Below, in pieces: positions 45,817 through 54,456 of a stretch of 63,592 bases of DNA. The stretch is from Paraburkholderia dinghuensis. Its GTDB lineage: Bacteria; Pseudomonadota; Gammaproteobacteria; Burkholderiales; Burkholderiaceae. The notes under the pieces are model-generated. The model was not told where the DNA came from. It saw only the letters and a list, made by a program, of their open reading frames with translations, and did not search any database. The stretch spans positions 1 to 63,592 of the forward strand of contig NZ_RQIS01000026.1 in assembly GCF_003837865.1 (NCBI RefSeq), given 5' to 3'. Within the stretch, counting starts at the first letter, position 1; each line of letters begins with the position of its first letter. Made by a program: the position numbers and the translations under genes.

Positions 45817-46560
45817 ATGGCACAGAGACTGGCCGGCAAGACAGCGTTGATTACGGCGGCGGGACAGGGCATCGGTTTCGCCACCGCCGAACTGTTCGCA
45901 CGAGAAGGCGCGCGCGTGATCGCCACGGATATCCGTCCCGACGCGCTCGCGTCGCTGCCGGTCGACGCGCGGCGTCTGGATGTGCGCGATGCGCAGGCCA
46001 TCGCGGCGCTCGCGCGCGAGCTTGGCGCGATCGACGTGCTGTTCAACTGCGCGGGGCTCGTGCATGCAGGCTCGATCCTCGATGCGAGCGATGAGGATTG
46101 GGACGTCGCATTCGACCTGAACGCGAAGGCGATGTACCGGATGATCCGCGCGTTCCTGCCCGCCATGCTCGATGCGGGCGGCGGGTCCATCATCAACATG
46201 TCGTCAGCGGCGTCGAGCGTGAAGGGCGTGCCCAACCGCTGCGTGTACGGCGCGTCGAAGGCGGCTGTGATAGGGTTGACGAAGTCGGTCGCCGCCGACT
46301 TCGTCACGCGCGGCATCCGCTGCAACGCGATCTGTCCGGGCACCGTGGCGTCGCCCTCGCTCGAAGAGCGCATCGCGACGCAGGCGGGCGTGCAGGGCAC
46401 GAGCGTCGATGCGGCGCGCGCGGCATTCATCGCGCGCCAGCCGATGGGGCGCGTCGGCAAGCCGGAGGAGATCGCCGCGCTCGCGCTCTATCTCGCGTCG
46501 GACGAGTCGTCGTTCACGACCGGCCAGGCACACGTGATCGATGGCGGCTGGGTGAACTGA
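45817..46560 (+). CDS. SDR, probable 2-keto-3-deoxy-L-fuconate dehydrogenase
   Basis: A 247-residue short-chain dehydrogenase with TAAGQGIGFATAELFAREG (NAD site, about residues 12-30), NCAGLVHAG, the catalytic Ser and YGASKAA, and the C-terminal pattern FTTGQAHVIDGGW. It matches the subgroup oxidising 2-keto-3-deoxy-L-fuconate to the 2,4-diketo acid, and the following FAA hydrolase fits the next step. GGAG precedes the start. The 128-base gap before it contains repeated ATTCCAACC-like words. Confidence 0.82.
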   Translation: MAQRLAGKTALITAAGQGIGFATAELFAREGARVIATDIRPDALASLPVDARRLDVRDAQAIAALARELGAIDVLFNCAGLVHAGSILDASDEDWDVAFDLNAKAMYRMIRAFLPAMLDAGGGSIINMSSAASSVKGVPNRCVYGASKAAVIGLTKSVAADFVTRGIRCNAICPGTVASPSLEERIATQAGVQGTSVDAARAAFIARQPMGRVGKPEEIAALALYLASDESSFTTGQAHVIDGGWVN

Positions 46561-46623
46561 GCCTGGTTCCAGCTTCCCCGCGACACTGGATTTCACTGCA
46601 ACGTCTCAGAGGAAACACAGCTA

Positions 46624-47472
46624 ATGAAACTGCTTCGCTACGGCCCGAAAGGCCATGAAAAGCCGGGCCTGCTCGACGCCGAAGGCCGGATCCGCTCGCT
46701 GGCGGGCGCGGTGACCGACATCGCGGGGGACGTGCTCTCCGATGCGGGCCTCGCGCAGCTGCGCTCGATCGACCCGGAAACGCTGCCTCTCGTCGAAGGC
46801 AATCCGCGTATCGGCGCGTGCGTGGGCCATGTCGGCAAGATGGTGTGCATCGGCCTGAACTACGCGGATCATGCCGCCGAGTCCGGCATGCCCGTGCCGC
46901 CCGAGCCGGTGGTGTTCAACAAGTGGACGAGCGCGATCGTCGGCCCGAACGACGACATCGAAATTCCGCGCGGTTCGAAGAAAACCGACTGGGAAGTCGA
47001 ACTGGGCGTCGTGATCGGCAAGCACGCGAAGTATGTGGACGAGGCGCACGCACTCGACTATGTGGCGGGCTACTGCATCGTCAACGACGTCTCCGAGCGC
47101 GAGTGGCAGATCGAGCGCGCCGGGCAATGGGACAAGGGCAAGGGCTTCGACACCTTCGGCCCGACCGGCCCGTGGCTCGTGACGCGCGACGAGGTGTCCG
47201 ATCCCCAGAACCTCAATCTGTGGCTCGAAGTCGACGGCCACCGCTATCAGAACGGCAATACGCGCACGATGATCTTCACCGTCGCGAAGCTCGTGTCGTA
47301 TCTCTCGCAGTGCATGAGCCTGCAGCCGGGCGACGTGATTTCGACTGGCACGCCGCCGGGCGTTGGCATGGGTGTGAAGCCGTCGCCGGTGTTCCTGAAG
47401 GCGGGCCAGACCGTGCGCCTCGGTATCGAGGGGCTCGGCGAACAGACGCAGAGGACGCGCGCCGCCGAGTAA
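46624..47472 (+). CDS. FAA hydrolase family, probable 2,4-diketo-3-deoxy-L-fuconate hydrolase
   Basis: A 282-residue fumarylacetoacetate hydrolase-fold enzyme. Metal ligands fall in DWEVELGVVIGK, and the C-terminal signature is GDVISTGTPPGVGMG. Enzymes of this subgroup cleave 2,4-diketo-3-deoxy-L-fuconate to pyruvate and lactate, closing the oxidative fucose pathway. AGGAAA lies upstream of ATG 46624. No fuconate dehydratase, regulator or transporter is in this stretch. Confidence 0.85.
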   Translation: MKLLRYGPKGHEKPGLLDAEGRIRSLAGAVTDIAGDVLSDAGLAQLRSIDPETLPLVEGNPRIGACVGHVGKMVCIGLNYADHAAESGMPVPPEPVVFNKWTSAIVGPNDDIEIPRGSKKTDWEVELGVVIGKHAKYVDEAHALDYVAGYCIVNDVSEREWQIERAGQWDKGKGFDTFGPTGPWLVTRDEVSDPQNLNLWLEVDGHRYQNGNTRTMIFTVAKLVSYLSQCMSLQPGDVISTGTPPGVGMGVKPSPVFLKAGQTVRLGIEGLGEQTQRTRAAE

Positions 47473-47516
47473 GCGGCTGTCGCTCGCGTTCTGCGTGTTG
47501 TTAGCAGTGAGGTACC

Positions 47517-47537
47517 CGCGGGGCCGCGCGCCCCGCG
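47517..47537. terminator. Hairpin between convergent genes
   Basis: CGCGGGG and CCCCGCG arms, extendable to 8 pairs, are followed by TTT on the plus strand. It lies between the FAA hydrolase and the thioesterase genes. Confidence 0.5.
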
Positions 47538-47559
47538 TTTCACGTCATATTCGCGCGGT

Positions 47560-48003
47560 TCAGGCTGCGGAGTCCGCCTCGCTGCGCCCCTCTTGCTCCG
47601 GAAGCCGGATCACCGTCCCCTGCGCGATCGCGACGAGGTGCTCGTCGCCGTTCTCCATCACGTACACGCTGCACTGGCAGGTTGCCTGCCGGCGGCCCGC
47701 GTGGATCACCTTCGCCCGTGCGATCAGCGTGCCGTTGAGCGCCGGCCGCAGATAGTTGATCTTGTATTCGCCGGTCACCACCCGCGGCCCGAGCGCGAGC
47801 GCGCCCGCGAAGGTCAGCGCGTTGTCGGCGAGGTAGCTGATTACGCCGCCGTGGACGAAGCCATGTTGCTGCCTCAGCTCGTCGCGTACCGGCAGCCGCA
47901 GTGTCAGTTCATCCGCCCCTATGTGCATCAGATCGGTGCCAAGCAACACGCTGAACGGTTGCGCATGCAGAGCACCGCGCGCACGATCCACAAGATCAGT
48001 CAT
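47560..48003 (-). CDS. PaaI-type hotdog-fold thioesterase
   Basis: A 147-residue hotdog thioesterase with the signature HGFVHGGVISYLADNAL near residue 47 and GEYKINYLRPA, followed by AKVIHAGRR, as in the PaaI/4HBT group that hydrolyses aryl- or acyl-CoA. ATG 48003 (MTDLVDRAR) was chosen over the in-frame upstream start at 48042. Physiological substrate unknown. Confidence 0.85.
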   Translation of the reverse strand: MTDLVDRARGALHAQPFSVLLGTDLMHIGADELTLRLPVRDELRQQHGFVHGGVISYLADNALTFAGALALGPRVVTGEYKINYLRPALNGTLIARAKVIHAGRRQATCQCSVYVMENGDEHLVAIAQGTVIRLPEQEGRSEADSAA

Positions 48004-48289
48004 CGTCGGATTCCCCGGGCCCACGCCCGCATGGTGTCCCAACCACTCTAGGAAGCGCCTCGCGGCGGCGCAAGGTGAATCGAAAAGGAGTGCGCCTGTT
48101 GTTGCGGGAAATCCGTCTAAAAGGCTGCCGCGGTGCGCGCCAGCGAGCGATCGCTGGCGGCTGACGCGTTCCGCGCGGCGAAGTGTGGCAAGCCGCCGTG
48201 GTGTTCGCGTCAGTGCCGGGTCGTTCCGGTTTCGGGGTATCGGCGGTGCGCAGCGGAGCGTCCTTCGTGCGGCATCGCTCCCTTGGCGT

Positions 48290-49375
48290 TCAACCCGGCA
48301 ATGCCAGATAGGCCGATTGCAGGTGATAAGGCGTTGTCGACGGCATGTCGGCGCGCGCCACGTCTCCCGAAGCGCTTCGGCATTCGACCCATCCCCGCGG
48401 CGTCAGGAAGCGCGCCTCGAAGCGGCCGATCTGCGCGGGCAGCGTGGCGGTCACAGCAGCGTCGCCGTGCGTGGCGATGGCGCGCAGATACTCGGTTTGC
48501 GCCCAGATGCGCTGCGTGGCGTCGATCACCCGACCTTGTTCGTCGAACGCAGCCGCGACGGCGCCGCTCTCAGGGTCCACGCCATGCTCCACGGCGAAGC
48601 GAAACGCACGCGCGAGGGCCAGGTCGAGCCCCGACGCGCCCAGCCGTTCCCCCGCGCAGGACGCGAGCCAGAACCATTCAAACTGATGCCCGGGCTCGAG
48701 CCGGTTGCCGGCCGCACCGACCGGCAACTCCGCGATACAGCCTGTCGGCGCATGCAGGAAGGTCCGTGCGACGGCCTCGATTAGCTGCGTGAGCGCGGCA
48801 TCGAAGGCGGCATCGCCGGTCGCTTCGCGGGCGGCGAGCCAGGCTTCGGTGAGATGCATGAGCGGATTCTGCAGCGGCGCGCCGGTGACGGAAGCAAACG
48901 ACGCGTCGAGCGATGCGTTGAAGAGGCCGTCCTCAGCCGCGAAGCGGTCGATGATCAACGCAGACGTTGCACGTGCAACGTCCAGCGCCGCGCTGTTGCC
49001 TGCGCGCTGGCCATAGACCGAGCACGCGAACACGACGAACGCGTGTGTGTAGAGGTCCTTGGTCGTATCGAGCGGTGCGCCCTGCGCGTCGACGCTATAG
49101 AACCAGCCGCCGCGCACGGGGTCCTGGAAATACTGCTGCAAGGCTTCGAAAAGCGTATGGGCGTGCGCCATATCGCCCGCCTGCGTGAAAACGAAAAGCT
49201 GGCGGGCGCACGCCATCGCCCGGTAGCGGGCGACAGGCAGCGGCGCGGCTCCAGCGGCGTCCAGTGCCTCGTAGGGCAGGCGCAGCGCGGCGTTGAAGCC
49301 CGGGCCGCGCCATAGTGGCAAAACGATGCGGTCGAAGTGATCGCGCAGCCTTTCTGCGCCGGAGTGTGCAGTCAT
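48290..49375 (-). CDS. AGE-family epimerase/isomerase
   Basis: A 361-residue (alpha/alpha)6-barrel protein of the N-acylglucosamine 2-epimerase/mannose isomerase family. Markers are RYRAMACARQLFVFTQAG, GGWFYSVD, DLYTHAFVVFACSVYG with a probable catalytic His, NPLMHLTEAWLA and PGHQFEWFWL. Members interconvert mannose and fructose or glucose. ATG 49375 was preferred to an in-frame TTG at 49393. The sugar cannot be fixed from sequence. Confidence 0.82.
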   Translation of the reverse strand: MTAHSGAERLRDHFDRIVLPLWRGPGFNAALRLPYEALDAAGAAPLPVARYRAMACARQLFVFTQAGDMAHAHTLFEALQQYFQDPVRGGWFYSVDAQGAPLDTTKDLYTHAFVVFACSVYGQRAGNSAALDVARATSALIIDRFAAEDGLFNASLDASFASVTGAPLQNPLMHLTEAWLAAREATGDAAFDAALTQLIEAVARTFLHAPTGCIAELPVGAAGNRLEPGHQFEWFWLASCAGERLGASGLDLALARAFRFAVEHGVDPESGAVAAAFDEQGRVIDATQRIWAQTEYLRAIATHGDAAVTATLPAQIGRFEARFLTPRGWVECRSASGDVARADMPSTTPYHLQSAYLALPG

Positions 49376-49620
49376 GAGCGGGGTCTGTGGCAAAGACGGG
49401 TGCGACAGAGTGTCGACGTCCGCGATTGTACGCTGCGCCCCCCGTCCGACGCGCGGCGCGCAAGCTGCTGTAATGCTTGCCGCGCTCGCGTTTCACTCGC
49501 TGCGCGCCACGAGAGCGGCGCCGTTCCCGCGAGTGGTCATGCGACAATGCGGTCTCGATAAAACATGTTGCGCGGCGGACCGGACCAGTCCTCGCGCGGT
49601 TCAGGAAGCCTCGATTCCTC

Positions 49621-50958
49621 ATGGCAGATAACGCAGATAACGATCTCCTGAGCCCCTCGCGCGCGGCGCGTCGTGGGCCGTCGAAGCGCCGGACATCGTC
49701 CGCTGCCCGCGATACGGAAAACAAGCCAGCGCGCACGGCGCAATCCACGCAGGCGTTCGCACAACCGGGCGAGCCGCTGCGCGACGAGACCACCCTTGAT
49801 CTCTTTGCCGCCGATCCGTTGCATGCGCCCGTTCAGGTGACCGGGACCGGCGATCGCACGGGCGTGTCGGACAGTTTCGAACTGCAGGAGCAGGAGCGCC
49901 AGGCGGTCGAGGCATCGCAGGTCACCGCGACGACAGACGGTGCTGAGGCGCTGGTTGCGGTGTCGCACATCAGCGTTCAGGCGGAAGCCGCGACGGCGGT
50001 TGCAGCCGGGGCCGCGACGGATACCGCGCTGCGCGACGATGCTAACGGGAGCGTAGCGAGCGAAGTCGCCGCGGCGTTGGAATCTGCGGCGACCGCGTCC
50101 GTGGGCAGCGAAATCACAGCCGACGCGGTTGTACCGGTAACGGACAGGCCGCAGGCCCCCACCCTGGCAGAGGGGAGCGCCGCTGCCGAGGTGGTTTTCC
50201 AGGACGCTGCCGCGACTCAAGTGAACGAGGCCGCTACCGAACCGATGCTGCCCGGGCAGGCACTTGCGCAGTTGCGTTCGAATCGAACCGTCGCCGCGCC
50301 GCGACCGGCGAAGGGTCGCCGGACGGTATCGCGTGAAGCGGACGCCGATTCCGCCGCCACTGACGATGCCCCCTCCGCCGGACCGGAACAGCCCGCCGAG
50401 CCGGCCAACGCATCGCGCGCCGAAGCGTCGCCAGCTAGCGATCGCCCGGTGCCTTCGTTCCGCTATGCCGGGGATTTCACGCGCGCGGGCATGGTGGCCG
50501 AGTCAGCGGTTGCCGACGCCACAACGTCCGCCGCCCGCCTGGTGCCGCCTGAGATGGACCCCGCACGGGCGGCGGCATTTGCAGAGGCCATTGACGCGCT
50601 GAATGGCGTGATCGCGGATCAGCGCCGTGCGGCGGCCGAGTTGTCGCGCCGCATGAGGTGGATGCTCGGTGCTGTCGTGGGCGCGCTGCTGGTGACTGTG
50701 GCTGCCGGCGTCGCGCAGACCCTTATCGTTTCGCGCCTCGCGACCGACGCCAGCGCCCAGCAGCAGCGCCTCGCGCAGATGATGCAGGACCAGCAGGCCG
50801 TGATCGCGAACGCACTGGCGCGTCTTCCGTCCCAGGCCGAGGCACCTGCCGCGCAAGTCGCTTCGCAGAGCACAGCCCGTCCGGTGGCGACGAGCCCTGC
50901 GCACCACACGCAGCGCGCCGCGACGCACGTTCACCATGCGCATACAGCCAGCCAATAA
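49621..50958 (+). CDS. Ala-rich, membrane-anchored hypothetical protein
   Basis: A 445-residue protein, not recognised. Residues 1-340 are low-complexity, rich in Ala, Thr, Glu and Asp, and start with a basic patch (SRAARRGPSKRRTSS). One membrane helix lies at about residues 363-388 (MLGAVVGALLVTVAAGVAQT), preceded by a helical arginine-rich segment and followed by a Gln-rich coiled coil and a His/Ala-rich end. The layout suggests a cytoplasmic disordered region with a periplasmic tail. ATG 49621 starts it. Confidence 0.7.
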   Translation: MADNADNDLLSPSRAARRGPSKRRTSSAARDTENKPARTAQSTQAFAQPGEPLRDETTLDLFAADPLHAPVQVTGTGDRTGVSDSFELQEQERQAVEASQVTATTDGAEALVAVSHISVQAEAATAVAAGAATDTALRDDANGSVASEVAAALESAATASVGSEITADAVVPVTDRPQAPTLAEGSAAAEVVFQDAAATQVNEAATEPMLPGQALAQLRSNRTVAAPRPAKGRRTVSREADADSAATDDAPSAGPEQPAEPANASRAEASPASDRPVPSFRYAGDFTRAGMVAESAVADATTSAARLVPPEMDPARAAAFAEAIDALNGVIADQRRAAAELSRRMRWMLGAVVGALLVTVAAGVAQTLIVSRLATDASAQQQRLAQMMQDQQAVIANALARLPSQAEAPAAQVASQSTARPVATSPAHHTQRAATHVHHAHTASQ

Positions 50959-51079
50959 AAAGTAATTCGACCCCTTGCACCGTCGTCATAGTGTTGTCTT
51001 GATGCAACGCAATGGCGATGTGCTCAACGGTGCGGCGCACTGCCGCAGATTTTTTGCTGCGACGCACTAGGCGGATGTC

Positions 51080-51119
51080 AGGGAAAACCCTATAATGGGT
51101 TCGTCTTAGGGAAAACCCT
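51080..51119 (+). promoter_or_regulatory. Twin AGGGAAAACCCT motifs around a TATAAT box
   Basis: AGGGAAAACCCT occurs exactly at 51080-51091 and again at 51108-51119, in the same orientation, 28 bases apart. TATAAT at 51091-51096 abuts the first copy. No TTGACA-like -35 was found at the right distance. The next gene starts at 51146, so the motifs could be operator or activator sites for it. Confidence 0.55.
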
Positions 51120-51145
51120 GACCTACCAACTGACTGGGAGTCGCC

Positions 51146-51301
51146 ATGAGCTTTATCCTCGCACTGTTCGAAAGGGTGAGCGAGTTCTTCGTCTCGCCGT
51201 ACTTGCCGATGGATTCGGATTACTCGTACGCTGCGCGTCACCGCGAAGCCGAACGCATTCGTCGCTCGCACTATTTGCCGTTCGGCACGCCGCGCGGCTA
51301 A
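51146..51301 (+). CDS. 51-residue hypothetical protein
   Basis: ATG 51146 with GGGAG upstream encodes MSFILALFERVSEFFVSPYL... ending HYLPFGTPRG. The N-terminus is an amphipathic, hydrophobic helix; the rest is basic and Tyr-rich. It recalls small DUF3563-like proteins of Burkholderiaceae but the match is loose. A promoter-like region with twin motifs precedes it and a strong terminator follows, so it is a self-contained transcription unit. Confidence 0.65.
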   Translation: MSFILALFERVSEFFVSPYLPMDSDYSYAARHREAERIRRSHYLPFGTPRG

Positions 51302-51369
51302 CTCGCGCACACGCGGCACAGAGCGCGGCGTCAGCCGCCACGCTTGCCGCAACGAATACCTCTGCCATG

Positions 51370-51401
51370 CAGGGCCGGCTCTCTGGAGAGAGCCGGCCCT
51401 G
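51370..51401 (+). terminator. Strong hairpin after the 51-residue gene
   Basis: Perfect 15-base arms (CAGGGCCGGCTCTCT and complement) with only GG between them, 68 bases after the stop, followed by TTGCATTTG. Confidence 0.75.
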
Positions 51402-52107
51402 TTGCATTTGCAGTCGCAGCTTTGCTGCGGGCAGCGGCGCATGCAATGTCAGTTGGCGTGCCGAAGGGTGCCATCGGCATGAGCATGGCTACGAAAGTGG
51501 CGGGCGTGGTTGGCCACTGGCTGCGGTTCGTCGTGCCGCGCGAGCAAGTGCCGGCGAGGCGCCTTGCGCTGTGCATTCGCGCAAGCTTCCATTTCTCCGA
51601 TTCGGACGACGCGTACCCCAAGCGCGTGAAGGCAGCGCGCTCATCGCGGGCGGTTGTGTCGCGCGGTACGCCACGCTGCACAAATCTGGTGGTGCGACGG
51701 AAAAACGTTGCGCATCAATAGCTTGTCCGGGATATGCCCAGGTTTTCCACATCCCTTTCCACGAAAACTGTGGACAAGCCCGGTGCGCAAGGCGTGCCTC
51801 GTTTGGCACCAGTTCGAGTTTTCCGGATAGTCGAACGGACAACGATATTTGTCGCAACTCAACCAGCCGCCATTGCTCATCGAATTCCTGACTGGTTACG
51901 CGGGCGCGATTGCTGCGCGGGGGTATGCCGCTGGTCTCGTGGGAGCGGGTTTCAACACGCCCGTTGGCGCGGTGGCGCTCGGGTTGCCTTCGTCGCCACG
52001 GTAATATGGCGCGCAGTGTCTTGTTCCTGACGGACGTGCTCCCAATGTCCGCGAATTCCGGACGCTAGCGCCCCCGTCTGGGCTTCCCCACGAGATTTAC
52101 CACCACC
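51402..52107. other. Gene-free region containing a dispersed repeat
   Basis: About 700 bases without a protein-like frame. It holds one copy of a repeat also present twice near 57.1-57.3 kb (51709-51790, listed separately). No promoter motif for the flavin reductase gene was singled out. Confidence 0.45.
51709..51790 (-). repeat. Dispersed intergenic repeat, copy 1
   Basis: About 80 bases resembling the reverse complement of 57218-57294, with shared blocks TTGCGC.TCAA, CCCTTTCCACGAA and CTGTGGA.AAG. It contains TTTTCCACA and TGTGGACAA, both close to the DnaA-box consensus TTWTNCACA, and an inverted TTTCCAC...GTGGA core. Confidence 0.6.
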
Positions 52108-52722
52108 ATGTCGAACACGTATTTCTACGATCCCGCGATCGGCCACGGTCTGCCTCACGATCCGTTCAAGGCGATTGTCGCGCCGCGCCTGATCGGCTGG
52201 ATTTCCAGTCGCTCGGCACAAGGCAGCCTGAACCTCGCGCCGTACAGCTTCTTCGGTGCGTTTGCGACGTTTCCGCCTGTCATCGGGTTCTGCAGCGAAG
52301 GCCGCAAGGACAGCATCCGCAACATCGAGGAAACCGGCGAATTCGTCTGGAACCTGACGTCGAAGCCGCTCGCCGCGCAGATGAACCGCACATCGGCTCC
52401 CGTCGCCGCCGATGTCGATGAGTTCGCGCTCGCAGGCCTCACGCCCGCGCCGGGGCGCAATGTGAACGTGCCGCATGTCGCCGAGTCGCCCGCTGCGCTC
52501 GAATGCAGACTGCTTCAGGTCGTGCGGCTCAATACGATAGACGGCACGCCAATGGACAACTGGCTCGCCCTCGGCCAGGTGGTGGGGGTGCATATCCGCG
52601 AGGAATATCTCAAGGACGGCGTGTTCGACACGCACGCGGCGCAGCCCGTCATGCGCGCCGGCTATCGTGCCGACTACGCCCAGATTGGCGAAATGTTCCA
52701 GATGATCCGGCCGACGACGTAA
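52108..52722 (+). CDS. Flavin reductase-like (FMN-binding split barrel) protein
   Basis: A 204-residue split-barrel protein with the flavin reductase-like signature: RLIGWISSRSAQGSLNLAPY at about residues 30-49, RKDSIRNIEETGEFVWNL and a C-terminal LGQVVGVHI. Such proteins bind FMN and often reduce it for monooxygenases, or act as oxidoreductases themselves. No partner oxygenase is next to it. Confidence 0.82.
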   Translation: MSNTYFYDPAIGHGLPHDPFKAIVAPRLIGWISSRSAQGSLNLAPYSFFGAFATFPPVIGFCSEGRKDSIRNIEETGEFVWNLTSKPLAAQMNRTSAPVAADVDEFALAGLTPAPGRNVNVPHVAESPAALECRLLQVVRLNTIDGTPMDNWLALGQVVGVHIREEYLKDGVFDTHAAQPVMRAGYRADYAQIGEMFQMIRPTT

Positions 52723-52774
52723 GTGAGACGTCGCGGAATCGTCGAGCGGGGCGGGACGCCTGGCCCGAAAAAAG

Positions 52775-52812
52775 AAACAGCCCGATCGGCAGGTAAGCCG
52801 GTCGGGCTGTTT
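52775..52812. terminator. Bidirectional terminator
   Basis: A 16-base stem (AAACAGCCCGATCGGC with its complement, one wobble) and a 6-base loop, flanked by A-rich sequence on the left. It lies between the convergent flavin reductase-like and porin genes. Confidence 0.85.
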
Positions 52813-52889
52813 CGGTCGGGCTGTTCAGCCCCGACCACACCGTTGGCCCACCTTGTAAGGCGGGCCAAAGGACTTGCCTTTCGACAAGC

Positions 52890-54041
52890 TTAGAAGCGCG
52901 TCAGAATGCCAGCCGCGCCCATCACCTGATTGGCCGTCGACGACGCCCCGCCCGCGTTGTACATCACCGCGACGTTCTGGCTGCCCGACGCGTGCTGGTA
53001 CATGGCTTCGGCGTAAACTTCGGTGCGCTTGCTCAGCGAATAACGCGCAATCGCGTTCACCTGATTCCACTTCGGATCGGCGCCGAACGTCGTCGCGCCG
53101 TTCAGATGCGCGTCGGTGTACGTGTACGAGATGCCGGCCTTGAGTGCCGTCGTGAAGTTGTACATGCCGTTGACTTCGTAGTTGTCAAAGCGTGCCGAGC
53201 CATTGTTCAGGCCGAATGCGCTCGTACCCTGGTACTGGGCGTGCGAATAAACGAAGCCCACCACTGCCGGGCCGAACGCATAGTTCACGCCTGCAGCGAT
53301 CGAGCGTTGCACGTCGGACGTCAGGTTGCCGCCATTGGCGGTCGACTTGACTTCGGCCTGGTCGACCGCGCCGGTGGTGTTCGCGTAGTTGGCGCCGACC
53401 TTGAGGCCCGAACCATTGGTCTGCAGGTAGCCTGCAGCGACGTTCAGCGGTCCGAAACTGTAGCTCGCGGCTGCGCTGTATGCGCGGCTCACGGCGAACT
53501 CGGTGCTGTTGCTGAACGCATACATGCCGGCGAGCTTCAGGCCGTTGTAGTTCTGGCTCGTGAACTTGACCGCGTTGTTGAAGCGGACGGTGTGCTGCAG
53601 GTTGTCGTTGTCATACGGGTGTGCGAAGCCCGAATCACCGAACGTGCCGCTCGTCGCCGACAGCGGCGTGACGAAATCGACGGTGGTGTCGTACTGACGG
53701 CCCAACGTCACCGTGCCGAACGTGTTGCTGGCCAGACCAACATAAGCCTGGCGGCCGAACATCCGGTTGTTCTGCTTCAACCCGCCGTTGGCGACGTCGA
53801 AACCGTTCTCGAGCACGAAGATGGCCTTGAGTCCACCGCCGAGATCTTCGCCGCCGCGCAGGCCGAAGCGGCTGCCGCTGATGTTGCCGCTCTGAAGCGC
53901 GACGCGACCGGAGCCGCCCACGTTATTCGTGTAAGCGATGCCGGCGTCGATGAGGCCGTACAGCGTAACCGAGCTTTGAGCGTGTGCCGATGCTGCGGCG
54001 AACGCAGCAACGCATGCAACGGCGATAGATATTTTTTTCAC
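52890..54041 (-). CDS. Gram-negative porin (Burkholderia OmpC-like)
   Basis: A 383-residue outer-membrane porin. It has a signal peptide cut after ASAHA (residue 21), a mature start QSSVTLYGLIDAGIAYTN, the GSRFGLRGGEDLGGGLKAIF loop pattern, and a terminal Phe (GILTRF) as needed for BAM insertion. This is the trimeric general porin type abundant in Burkholderiaceae. The start is GTG 54041 with GGAG upstream. It is monocistronic and ends at a shared terminator. Confidence 0.94.
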   Translation of the reverse strand: MKKISIAVACVAAFAAASAHAQSSVTLYGLIDAGIAYTNNVGGSGRVALQSGNISGSRFGLRGGEDLGGGLKAIFVLENGFDVANGGLKQNNRMFGRQAYVGLASNTFGTVTLGRQYDTTVDFVTPLSATSGTFGDSGFAHPYDNDNLQHTVRFNNAVKFTSQNYNGLKLAGMYAFSNSTEFAVSRAYSAAASYSFGPLNVAAGYLQTNGSGLKVGANYANTTGAVDQAEVKSTANGGNLTSDVQRSIAAGVNYAFGPAVVGFVYSHAQYQGTSAFGLNNGSARFDNYEVNGMYNFTTALKAGISYTYTDAHLNGATTFGADPKWNQVNAIARYSLSKRTEVYAEAMYQHASGSQNVAVMYNAGGASSTANQVMGAAGILTRF

Positions 54042-54456
54042 TGTAACACTCCAGTTCTATAGCGATATTGGGTTGAAGCGCTGCGGAGTATAGAAAAGCG
54101 ATCTCGATAAAATGCCTTCCGCGTTTCGAACGGTCCTTTCTGAAATTAAGAAGAATCCCGTCATTTAAATGAAGCATCGGTCTCAAATACCGACGCGGTA
54201 ACGCTTCAGTGGTCACCACCTGAGGAAGGGCGCACGCAGTCTCGTGGGGACGCAAGTGGCATTTACACAACATCGGTCTCATCTCACCGATGGCGGGTCG
54301 GCCGGCATTCCATTTCATTGAAGTGCGATTGAAGTGCGAGTGAAGTGCCTGAAGCGGCTGACTTCGGCGGCCCGTGCCCGGCGATCGAGGCTCGCCGCCG
54401 GACGGTCCAGGAATTTTTGATACGATGCACGCTTTGCCAGCCAATCCCTTTCCCGC
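54042..54456. other. Divergent intergenic region of porin and PBP1A genes
   Basis: A 415-base, AT-richer gap that must carry both promoters. It contains three tandem 11-base units (54319-54351, listed separately). No coding frame was accepted here. Confidence 0.45.
54319..54351 (+). repeat. Three tandem 11-base repeats upstream of the PBP1A gene
   Basis: TGAAGTGCGAT, TGAAGTGCGAG and TGAAGTGCCTG follow one another directly. The 11-base period is about one helical turn, so the units face the same side of DNA. They lie about 105 bases before the GTG start. Confidence 0.6.
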
